In this document: piece by piece, positions 1-5,083 of the stretch
Layout of the letters: each line of letters opens with the position of its first letter
Position numbering within the stretch: position 1 is the first letter of the stretch
DNA from: WVZH01 sp034430425
GTDB taxonomy: Bacteria > Chloroflexota > Anaerolineae > Anaerolineales > E44-bin32
Direction: 5' to 3'
Length of the DNA: 6,278 bases
Assembly (NCBI GenBank): GCA_034430425.1
Contig: DAOUEK010000129.1
Location: 1-6,278, forward strand
Notes under the pieces: model-generated
The model's input: the letters and a program-made list of their open reading frames with translations, nothing else
Databases searched by the model: none
Told to the model about the DNA's origin: nothing
Program-made: the position numbers and the translations under genes

Positions 1-1
1 T

Positions 2-85
2 ACTTGTGTCAGGTATTACGAAGAGTCAGGAGTAGAAATCAATGCGGAATTGTATTCGATCGGAAGAAAGCCCTTGCGCAGTTAG
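2..85 (+). CDS. possible C-terminal tail of a convergent gene (partial, left edge)
   Basis: Reading frame 2 is open from the window edge to a TAG at 83-85. It would encode the last 27 residues of a protein, ending in SIGRKPLRS, with a natural-looking mix of charged and hydrophobic residues. Its stop would lie directly against the stop of the minus-strand reductase gene (TAG on the complement of 86-88), giving a tail-to-tail pair with no gap. Frame 1 is also open here, to 108, and a 28-codon open stretch is not rare by chance, so this is a weak call. No function can be proposed from 27 residues. Confidence 0.25.
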   Translation, partial: TCVRYYEESGVEINAELYSIGRKPLRS

Positions 86-928
86 CTACGATTCTGTCGA
101 TGATGTGACATCATAGGAAATATAAAACTGACCTTCGCCATTCAACGCAGCTGCGTCGTAGTAAAGAGTATGCAACCGAAATGCCGCCCCAGGATGCAGC
201 AGTGGACCTTCAACGATGCTTGAAAACTGCTCCCCTCCGATGATTCTGTTCGTCAGCGTGAGATATAAGCGATCCAATACTCCCGCCTTTAAAAGAAGAT
301 GATGGACCTTCGGCCCGGCAGCGGAATACACGACCCTATAACCCAGGGCTTTGAGCGCCTCCTTTAACACCGAACCATCCACCGACTTATCCCCAACAGC
401 GATGACTTGATCCACTTGATCTTCCATGTTTGCTGCTTGCAAACGATCAGCGTTCCGAGTTGTAAACACCAACACTTTTCGATCCCCTCGCCTTAATTCA
501 TCCGGCACGGGAAACGCCATGCTTTTACTGATCACGGCCAAGTCCGGATATGGCTTCAGCCCTCGTTCCAGACGCCAATGCTTGAGATCCGCCAGGTCGG
601 GATCATCATACACGCGCAATATGTCCTGCGCCTCCCCGCCAGCGAATTCCCGCAAATACCTGCCGGAAGTAATCACCAGATCCGCCTGCACGGCAAGTTC
701 CTGAAACAAGCGCCAATCGCGTGGATTGGCGATCTGATCCGGGATCTTTTCCTGACCGGGTGCTGATTCAATCGAAATGCGGCCGTCCAAACTGGAGATA
801 AAATTCGCAAGTATTACTAACCGGCCCATTTCGTTTTGAGCGTGGCGTAAATCGTGCGTGAGATAGAGCCCCGTTAATGATAGTGCTCTGGTCGGCAATG
901 GATAGAGCTGAAGCACGTTTTCTTCCAC
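86..928 (-). CDS. RibD C-terminal-domain reductase (dihydrofolate-reductase-like fold)
   Basis: The product is about 280 residues and matches the RibD_C/DHFR-like reductase family. That family includes the NADPH-dependent reductase of riboflavin synthesis (acting on 5-amino-6-ribosylamino-uracil phosphate) and many uncharacterised oxidoreductases. Visible landmarks are ANFISSLDGRIS at about residues 41-52 (the family's N-x-x-x-S-x-DG-x-I strand and loop), ADLVITSGRYLRE at about 82-94, the PYPDLAVISKSMAFP strand in the middle, and AAGPKVHHLLLKAGVLDRLYL at about 203-223, where the family usually has GGP followed by a helix and LVDEL. No N-terminal deaminase domain is present, so it is a stand-alone reductase. 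A TTG at 943 extends the frame by five codons. I prefer GTG at 928 because GGAAAGG sits six bases before it. No other riboflavin gene is in the window, so the substrate is uncertain: pyrimidine reductase or a generic DHFR-family reductase. Confidence 0.8.
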   Translation of the reverse strand: MEENVLQLYPLPTRALSLTGLYLTHDLRHAQNEMGRLVILANFISSLDGRISIESAPGQEKIPDQIANPRDWRLFQELAVQADLVITSGRYLREFAGGEAQDILRVYDDPDLADLKHWRLERGLKPYPDLAVISKSMAFPVPDELRRGDRKVLVFTTRNADRLQAANMEDQVDQVIAVGDKSVDGSVLKEALKALGYRVVYSAAGPKVHHLLLKAGVLDRLYLTLTNRIIGGEQFSSIVEGPLLHPGAAFRLHTLYYDAAALNGEGQFYISYDVTSSTES

Positions 929-934
929 AGGCAA

Positions 935-941
935 CCTTTCC
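935..941 (-). promoter_or_regulatory. ribosome binding site deciding the reductase start
   Basis: The minus strand reads GGAAAGG, then six bases, then GTG at 928-926. The upstream TTG at 943 overlaps this motif and has no Shine-Dalgarno sequence of its own, so GTG at 928 is the likelier start. The same six-base spacing is seen at three other genes in the window. Confidence 0.55.
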
Positions 942-1124
942 AAGAAACGAGAACGACCGGTTCAATCCTATCTTAGCATCATTCTTCCATTTGACCCGGC
1001 AGCAACAAACTATACGCATTGACCCTGGGCCCGTAAAAATCATGGATGCCACAGGGGATTGCCCCTAACAAATTCAATTCATGATGGGATGCAGAAAATC
1101 AACCTCCATTCCAATGATATACCG

Positions 1125-1192
1125 TGTAGGGGCGCACACGTGGGTGCGCCCACTTAAAACGATCTTGAAATTGGATTTGGTCGGTCCCTACA
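1125..1192. repeat. small palindromic (REP/MITE-like) element
   Basis: TGTAGGG at 1125-1131 is matched by its inverted copy CCCTACA at 1186-1192, enclosing about 54 bases. Inside the left half is a perfect eight-base dyad, GGGCGCAC (1130-1137) and GTGCGCCC (1144-1151), with a six-base loop. Termini of the GTAGGGGC...GCCCCTAC type are, from general recall, common in dispersed palindromic repeats of Chloroflexota and Cyanobacteria genomes. No ORF or target-site duplication is evident. Whether it is repeated elsewhere in the genome cannot be seen here. Confidence 0.5.
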
Positions 1193-1217
1193 TTTACACA
1201 AAGCAATCTGTCGGATT

Positions 1218-1255
1218 AAAAAATAATGAAGGAGCTGCCCCTTTGGGGCAGCTCC
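1218..1255 (-). terminator. intrinsic terminator of the lipoprotein gene
   Basis: A perfect 11-base-pair stem (GGAGCTGCCCC at 1231-1241 with GGGGCAGCTCC at 1245-1255) closes on a three-base loop. On the minus strand it is followed by TTCATTATTTTTT. It begins 28 bases after the lipoprotein stop codon, in the right orientation. The plus strand has no T-run after the hairpin, so termination is for the minus-strand transcript. Confidence 0.88.
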
Positions 1256-1283
1256 ATTCCACGCCAACTTCCCCGTAGAAAAC

Positions 1284-2723
1284 TCAAGGCTCGTAGAGCA
1301 CAAAGTCGAAGGTCATGCCATTCTGGTTGTAATGCGTCGGGTGCACCCAACCGTACACGATATCACCGTCATACTCCGTCTTGAAACAGACGTATACGCT
1401 TGTGGCATACGAATCGAGGGTGATTGCCGCTTCATAGATGTACACCGACCCCGAACAGCTGAGCTTGGTTGGCTGCGTGGTGACCGCTTCTGCAAATTCG
1501 ATGGCCGGCTTGGCCTCCAGGATGCCCCCATAGTAACTGTTGTAGTTATAGCGGAAACTGGCCTCCGAGCTGCCGCACGACACTTTTTGACCCGTGGTGA
1601 GATCGTAGCACTCTTCATCCAGCAGGGTGACTCCGTCCATCTGCAGCATGACGAACAAATTGAGATTGGGCATTGCGGTTGCTTTTATGATGGGAAACCC
1701 GCTTTCGGGCTCGAAGGTAACGTAATTGAAGGTCAAACCGCCGGCGTTGAAATCTGTTGGCTGGATCATACCGTAGACCACGTCCCCATCGTACGCTGTG
1801 TGGAAGCAGTAGAATTTTCCTGTGGAGGATTCCGCCGGAAGCGCCAACTGCAACGTCAAGCCATAATACGCAGCGTCCTGGCAATCATCCTGGCTGGGGA
1901 AATTTTCCTGTCCTGCGGAAAACTCGAGTTCGTTCCAAGGTAGAAGATTGCCGCCCTGCTGGCTGGCGTACGTGAATTTAAAATCCGCATGTGGATGCCC
2001 ACAGCTAATCACTTCGCCGGAGACGAGATCGAAACACTGATTGACCATCATGGTCTCGCCCATCGCCTTGCTGATCGCTTCCACAAACGGATACGGGTTG
2101 ATGGCAACATTGCTGTTTGTTGGCGGCGAGCTGGTTGGGGTGGATGTCGGTTCCGGCGTGGTGGCTGCCGTTCCGGTGACCTTTATGGCAATGCGCAGCG
2201 GTGCATTGGCCGGTGAATCTTGCCCAAAAACCTCACCCCCGCCGCTTTGCAAACGCCATAAGGACGCATACGATCCTGCTTGCAAAGGAGCCGTCATTTC
2301 CACCGTGAGGTCATAGGTCTCACCCGGCGATACGTTCGAGCTCATCGCCACGGTGGTCGGGACTCCCAACGTGTCACCGGAAATGAATGTCAAGGAGTAA
2401 TTCGTATCCCATACGCAGGTGCCTGTGTTTTCCAGCGGCCAGACGACCTGGAACGTTTCGCCAGGCTGGAACTCCTGACCGGTGGCTATATTTACCCCAC
2501 CGGATATCGCAAAGCGGTTCGTGCAGTCCGAGGATTCCTGCGAATGGTTAGCCGAATTCCCCACAACCTGCGGCGTAGGCGTTGGATTATTAGCGGCAAC
2601 TTCTTGTATTTCATTCGAAGCGCTATCCGCGCTGTCGGTCTGGAAACTCCAGGTACAACTCACCATAGAAATCAGCGCAAAGGCAATAACTCCGAGGATA
2701 GCTGTCTTACGCAAGATCTTCAT
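1284..2723 (-). CDS. secreted lipoprotein with NBR1-like Ig domain and two four-cysteine repeats
   Basis: The 479-residue product starts with a lipoprotein signal: MKILRK, a hydrophobic stretch, then MVSC with the lipidated cysteine at residue 23. A Ser/Asn/Pro-rich spacer containing PTPTP follows. Residues about 67-182 match the NBR1 central Ig-like domain, with the landmark LENTGTCVWD, a following Y-x-L strand and W-R-L-Q near the end. A TPEPTSTPTSSPPT linker leads to two related domains, about 213-339 and 344-479. Each has four cysteines (230, 241, 281, 306 and 372, 383, 423, 446), a CxDLxxGxxxSCG motif and a YDGDxVYG motif, and each ends in FEP or YEP. I do not recognise the repeated domain. 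It probably sits on the outer face of the membrane and binds a ligand, surface or partner (inference). GGGAGG six bases before ATG at 2723 sets the start. The in-frame GTG at 2855 lies inside the bfr terminator and is rejected. Confidence 0.9.
   Translation of the reverse strand: MKILRKTAILGVIAFALISMVSCTWSFQTDSADSASNEIQEVAANNPTPTPQVVGNSANHSQESSDCTNRFAISGGVNIATGQEFQPGETFQVVWPLENTGTCVWDTNYSLTFISGDTLGVPTTVAMSSNVSPGETYDLTVEMTAPLQAGSYASLWRLQSGGGEVFGQDSPANAPLRIAIKVTGTAATTPEPTSTPTSSPPTNSNVAINPYPFVEAISKAMGETMMVNQCFDLVSGEVISCGHPHADFKFTYASQQGGNLLPWNELEFSAGQENFPSQDDCQDAAYYGLTLQLALPAESSTGKFYCFHTAYDGDVVYGMIQPTDFNAGGLTFNYVTFEPESGFPIIKATAMPNLNLFVMLQMDGVTLLDEECYDLTTGQKVSCGSSEASFRYNYNSYYGGILEAKPAIEFAEAVTTQPTKLSCSGSVYIYEAAITLDSYATSVYVCFKTEYDGDIVYGWVHPTHYNQNGMTFDFVLYEP
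1287..1694 (-). repeat. second copy of the four-cysteine domain
   Basis: This encodes residues about 344-479 of the lipoprotein. It aligns with the preceding copy (1707-2087) through ECYDLTTGQKVSCG against QCFDLVSGEVISCG, and CFKTEYDGDIVYG against CFHTAYDGDVVYG. Cysteine spacings are 11, 40 and 23 residues here against 11, 40 and 25 in the first copy. The DNA has diverged substantially, so the duplication is old. Confidence 0.85.
1707..2087 (-). repeat. first copy of the four-cysteine domain
   Basis: This encodes residues about 213-339 of the lipoprotein, directly after the Pro/Thr linker. The regular cysteine spacing suggests two disulfides per domain in an oxidising extracytoplasmic setting (inference). 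The copy keeps the DGDxVYG and P-T-D/H-x-N features of the second copy. Confidence 0.85.
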
Positions 2724-2729
2724 TTCATC

Positions 2730-2735
2730 CCTCCC
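2730..2735 (-). promoter_or_regulatory. ribosome binding site deciding the lipoprotein start
   Basis: The minus strand reads GGGAGG, six bases, then ATG at 2723-2721. This start gives a textbook lipoprotein signal peptide beginning MKILRK. Starting at GTG 2855 would put 44 mostly non-signal residues ahead of it. Confidence 0.85.
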
Positions 2736-2837
2736 GGGATCGCAGTGTCTCAATCCCATTACATCTGATATGTCTTCAAGCCTATCCCGGTGATGTAAGC
2801 AGATGATTTCGGTTTGGTAAAAAGCATGTAATTGCAC

Positions 2838-2871
2838 AAAAAAGAAACCACCCACTCCGATTTCAGAGTGG
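2838..2871 (-). terminator. intrinsic terminator of bfr
   Basis: In the minus-strand RNA, CCACTCTG pairs with CGGAGTGG around a four-base AAAT loop (2852-2871; eight pairs, one of them a U-G wobble). GTGGTTTC and six T residues follow. The wobble would be an unpaired C/A in the plus-strand RNA, which supports minus-strand use. It lies about 70 bases after the bfr stop and separates bfr from the lipoprotein gene. Confidence 0.8.
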
Positions 2872-2875
2872 ATGG

Positions 2876-2896
2876 CCGAACTCTAGAGTTGTTCGG
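2876..2896. repeat. overlapping dyads between bfr and its terminator
   Basis: CCGAAC (2876-2881) and GTTCGG (2891-2896) form an inverted repeat that encloses and overlaps a perfect 12-base palindrome, AACTCTAGAGTT (2879-2890). It is immediately upstream of the terminator hairpin in the bfr 3' untranslated region. It could be a second RNA hairpin protecting the transcript end or a protein-binding palindrome. Nothing distinguishes these. Confidence 0.5.
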
Positions 2897-2941
2897 TAAA
2901 CCAACCCTACAGCGTATATAGATATGTATGCAGCGGATCGA

Positions 2942-3427
2942 TTACTCTTCTTCCTCTGCTTCACCGATTTGTAATGTAAGGTAATTTTCGAGACTCATTT
3001 GCTCGATCTGGGTTAGTTGTTTCTCTGCCCAATCGATGTGGCCCTCTTCCATCTTGAGGATCGTAATCAACAGATCGGCCGTTGCCTCATCCCCAAGTTC
3101 GCTGGCCAGGGCGATGCCGTCGTTGTATGCCTTCACAGCACCGGCCTCAGCCGCCTGATCGTTCTTGATCATCTCCAGCACATTACCGCCTATCGACATG
3201 GGAAGGAGCTGATCAACCACGGGCATACCCTCGAGGAAGAGAATACGCTCGATGAGCCATTCCGCATGATGCATTTCATCGATGGCCTGACCTTCCTTGG
3301 CTGCGTGAAGCTCATTGTAGCCCCAGTTGTTGCACATCTCTGAATGGACCATGTACTGGCTTATGGCGGTCAATTCGTCCGCTAAAAGTTCATTTAAATT
3401 CTTGATGACTTTCGGATCGCCCTTCAT
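2942..3427 (-). CDS. bfr: bacterioferritin (iron storage, haem-binding ferritin)
   Basis: The product is 161 residues and aligns along its length with E. coli bacterioferritin, from the opening MKGDPKVI to the YLTLQI end. Bacterioferritin forms a 24-subunit cytoplasmic shell that oxidises ferrous iron and stores it as a ferric mineral, with haem bound between subunit pairs. All ferroxidase ligands are at their standard positions: Glu18, Glu51, His54, Glu94, Glu127 and His130. The haem ligand Met52 is present. The inner-surface iron site is incomplete: Asp50 is kept, but the position of E. coli His46 is Gly46. The tail ends in an acidic EAEEEE. ATG at 3427 has GGAGG six bases upstream. The gene has its own promoter region and terminator. 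No bacterioferritin-associated ferredoxin gene is adjacent. Confidence 0.97.
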   Translation of the reverse strand: MKGDPKVIKNLNELLADELTAISQYMVHSEMCNNWGYNELHAAKEGQAIDEMHHAEWLIERILFLEGMPVVDQLLPMSIGGNVLEMIKNDQAAEAGAVKAYNDGIALASELGDEATADLLITILKMEEGHIDWAEKQLTQIEQMSLENYLTLQIGEAEEEE

Positions 3428-3461
3428 AATCTTCCTCCAGAATAGTTTATCATTTGGTTGT

Positions 3462-3478
3462 ATATAATTAGATTATAT
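3462..3478. promoter_or_regulatory. perfect AT dyad over a candidate bfr -10 box
   Basis: ATATAAT and ATTATAT flank TAG, giving a perfect seven-base inverted repeat with a three-base centre. On the minus strand it contains TATAAT (3477-3472), a consensus -10 sequence about 45 bases before the bfr start. The -35 position for that -10 is poor (TATACG, 3 of 6). The dyad could be an operator or simply symmetrical AT-rich promoter sequence. Confidence 0.45.
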
Positions 3479-3481
3479 GGT

Positions 3482-3503
3482 CTCTATCGCCAAGCGTATA
3501 GAG
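3482..3503. promoter_or_regulatory. 22-base imperfect dyad, candidate operator of bfr
   Basis: The minus strand reads CTCTATACGC-TTG-GCGATAGAG. The arms pair as CTCTAT/ATAGAG and CGC/GCG, with one extra base on one side. An alternative minus-strand promoter overlaps it: TTGAAA at 3523-3518 (5 of 6 matches to the -35 consensus), a 17-base spacer, and TATACG at 3500-3495 (4 of 6), which falls inside the left arm. Binding here would block that promoter. It does not look like a classical Fur or DtxR box, so the regulator is unknown. Confidence 0.45.
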
Positions 3504-3599
3504 GATATTCATAATTTTTTCAACGATTCAAGGCACCAACATAGCGTGTTTGATTGAAAATTGCTGGAGAAATTATCCGGCAAACCAGCCACTTCGATA

Positions 3600-3628
3600 T
3601 CAACAGTCACTACGATCTGCGATATGAT
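3600..3628 (+). promoter_or_regulatory. candidate promoter of the ATP-cone kinase
   Basis: TCAACA (3600-3605, 4 of 6 matches to the -35 consensus), a 17-base spacer and TATGAT (3623-3628, 5 of 6 matches to the -10 consensus) point at the kinase. The leader would be about 50 bases. This is the best plus-strand pair I found between 3428 and 3687, but the match is moderate. Confidence 0.4.
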
Positions 3629-3675
3629 TTACACGCAGGCCAATCACGCCAAAGCAGATGGTGTACACTTGGTAC

Positions 3676-3681
3676 GGGAGG
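3676..3681 (+). promoter_or_regulatory. ribosome binding site deciding the kinase start
   Basis: GGGAGG is followed by six bases and ATG at 3688. The in-frame ATG at 3658 would put ten extra residues ahead of the ATP-cone and would make this motif part of the coding sequence. The start at 3688 gives MPKITHVIKRSG, the normal beginning of an ATP-cone. Confidence 0.85.
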
Positions 3682-3687
3682 ATCGAG

Positions 3688-5022
3688 ATGCCCAAAATCA
3701 CGCATGTCATCAAGCGCAGTGGCGCTGTCGTCCCGTTCAACCCTGGCCGCATCAGCAACGCCATCTACCGCGCCGCGGTGGCTGTGGGAGGGCGTGACCG
3801 AGAACGCGCCGAAGAACTCGCTCAGCAAGTTGTTAGACAATTGGAAGAACAATGTCCCCAAGGACATCATCCCCACATCGAAGAAATCCAGGACGTCGTT
3901 GAAAAAGTTCTCATCGAAAATGGACACGCCAAGGTTGCCAAGAACTACATTGTTTATCGTTTAGAACGAGCACGCAGCCGCGACTCCGGCGAGCAAATCA
4001 GCAGACCATCCGGCAACATCCCCTGGTCGAAATTATGGCAATCGCTGGACTGGGCAGTATCCCATGGCGTCCATACCATCGAAGCACTCAACGAACACAT
4101 CCACAATGGTGAATTCGCGCAAATCGTAAGCGAATCGGAAGCGGCTTATGAAGGTGACGTCGACATCGCTGCCGAAATGATCGCTGAACGTCGTGAAGAC
4201 CTTAAAATGGTCTTGGTCAGCGGCCCATCCTCCTCAGGCAAGACTACGACCACCCAGAAAATCGAACAACGCTTGAAACGCATGGGCATGACATTCGCAT
4301 CTCTCAACGTGGATAACTATTTCTTCGACCTCGAAATGCATCCGAAGGATGAGTTCGGAGATTATGATTTTGAAACTCCGCAGGCGCTCGATCTGCCGCT
4401 AATCAACGAACACCTTAACCGCATTGCCCGGGGCGAGGAAGTACTGATCCCCTTCTACGATTTCAAGACCGGAAAACGCTTCCCCGATCGCACACCCTTT
4501 AAGCTTCAACCCGGTGAAATCCTGCTTATCGATAGCCTGCACGGTCTTTACCCCGACATGAGCGGAAAAATCCCTGCCGAGATCAAGATGAAGCTGTACA
4601 TCGAACCTTTGCTGCAGATGAAAACCCCGCAGGGAAAATACATCCGCTGGACCGATCTGCGCTTGATCCGCAGGATGCTGCGCGACGCAGTCCATCGAGC
4701 GTACAAACCACAACAAACCCTCGAACACTGGCATTACGTTCGCGCCAGCGAAATGCGCAACATCATCCCCTACATCAACACCGCCGACCACATCCTCAAC
4801 AGTGGGATGCCCTATGAGATTGCTCTCTATCGCCCAAGAATGCTGGATCACTTCCTCGACTGGAGAGAGCACTATAAGGACGATCCTTTGCGCGAAGACG
4901 CCTATATGCGAGCCGAACGGGTTTGCCGCTTTCTCGAGGTTGTCGAACCTGTCGAGGATGATTCGGCTGTGCCGAAGGAATCCGTTTTGCGTGAATTCAT
5001 CGGTGGCGGCAGCGTGCACTAA
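3688..5022 (+). CDS. ATP-cone domain fused to uridine-kinase-like P-loop kinase
   Basis: The 444-residue product has two parts. Residues 1 to about 95 form an ATP-cone, the nucleotide-sensing domain of ribonucleotide reductases and NrdR, with VIKRSGAVVPFNPGRI at the start and KNYIVYRLERAR at the end. After a linker, residues about 170-400 form a phosphoribulokinase/uridine-kinase-type kinase. Its features are Walker A GPSSSGKT at 179-186, VDNYFFD at 208-214 (substrate side), YDFETPQALDLPL at 226-238, PFYDFKTGKR at 255-264, and LLIDSLHGLYP at 279-289 (Walker B strand). It most resembles the long uridine kinases that in other bacteria carry an N-terminal TGS domain; here an ATP-cone takes that place. 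Likely activity is phosphorylation of a nucleoside such as uridine, with ATP or dATP sensed by the cone (inference). 2-Phosphoglycerate kinases also combine an ATP-cone with a kinase, but the motifs fit uridine kinase better. Confidence 0.88.
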   Translation: MPKITHVIKRSGAVVPFNPGRISNAIYRAAVAVGGRDRERAEELAQQVVRQLEEQCPQGHHPHIEEIQDVVEKVLIENGHAKVAKNYIVYRLERARSRDSGEQISRPSGNIPWSKLWQSLDWAVSHGVHTIEALNEHIHNGEFAQIVSESEAAYEGDVDIAAEMIAERREDLKMVLVSGPSSSGKTTTTQKIEQRLKRMGMTFASLNVDNYFFDLEMHPKDEFGDYDFETPQALDLPLINEHLNRIARGEEVLIPFYDFKTGKRFPDRTPFKLQPGEILLIDSLHGLYPDMSGKIPAEIKMKLYIEPLLQMKTPQGKYIRWTDLRLIRRMLRDAVHRAYKPQQTLEHWHYVRASEMRNIIPYINTADHILNSGMPYEIALYRPRMLDHFLDWREHYKDDPLREDAYMRAERVCRFLEVVEPVEDDSAVPKESVLREFIGGGSVH

Positions 5023-5083
5023 GCACCGAACACAACGGTTTGTGTGCGCAACCTCCGAGCAGGGCATGAACAGAATAACGGGT
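5023..5083. other. convergent gap between kinase and rtcA
   Basis: Sixty-one bases separate the kinase TAA from the rtcA TGA. The only symmetry is a six-base dyad, ACACAA (5030-5035) and TTGTGT (5040-5045), with a CGGT loop. No T-run follows on either strand, so it is not a convincing terminator. The two transcripts may therefore overlap. Confidence 0.5.

Larger units (their letters stand above)
929..1283. other. non-coding stretch with repeats and a terminator
   Basis: About 355 bases separate the reductase start from the lipoprotein stop, and I find no credible gene on either strand. Contents from left to right are: the reductase leader; a short hairpin AGGGG-ATTG-CCCCT at 1053-1066; a palindromic repeat element at 1125-1192; and the lipoprotein terminator at 1218-1255. 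I could not identify a convincing minus-strand promoter for the reductase. Short open frames here have no ribosome binding site and no protein-like composition. Confidence 0.7.

Noticed and set aside
43..117. A short plus-strand frame with AGGAG nine bases before ATG 43
   Set aside because: It would be only 24 residues, overlaps the end of the reductase gene antisense and has no recognisable feature.
768..1052. A 94-codon minus-strand frame overlapping the start of the reductase gene
   Set aside because: It overlaps the conserved ANFISSLDGR region of the reductase in another frame and shows no family features.
1332..1943. A 203-codon open frame on the plus strand opposite the lipoprotein gene
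   Set aside because: It is antisense to the cysteine repeats, has no protein family signature and has no good ribosome binding site. The true coding frame shows conserved tandem domains.
2724..2855. Upstream extension of the lipoprotein gene to GTG at 2855
   Set aside because: The extension starts within the bfr terminator hairpin and would put 44 residues before a normal lipoprotein signal peptide. ATG 2723 has a strong ribosome binding site.
3561..3797. A 78-codon plus-strand frame (TTG start) ahead of and overlapping the kinase
   Set aside because: Its second half is a frame-shifted reading of the ATP-cone region. It has no ribosome binding site before its start and no known motif.
5030..5045. 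Hairpin between the kinase and rtcA as a bidirectional terminator
   Set aside because: The stem is only six A/T-rich pairs, and no T-run follows it on either strand.
4399..5067. A 222-codon open frame on the minus strand opposite the kinase gene
   Set aside because: It lies antisense to the well-supported kinase, has no recognisable motif and has the composition of a shadow frame.
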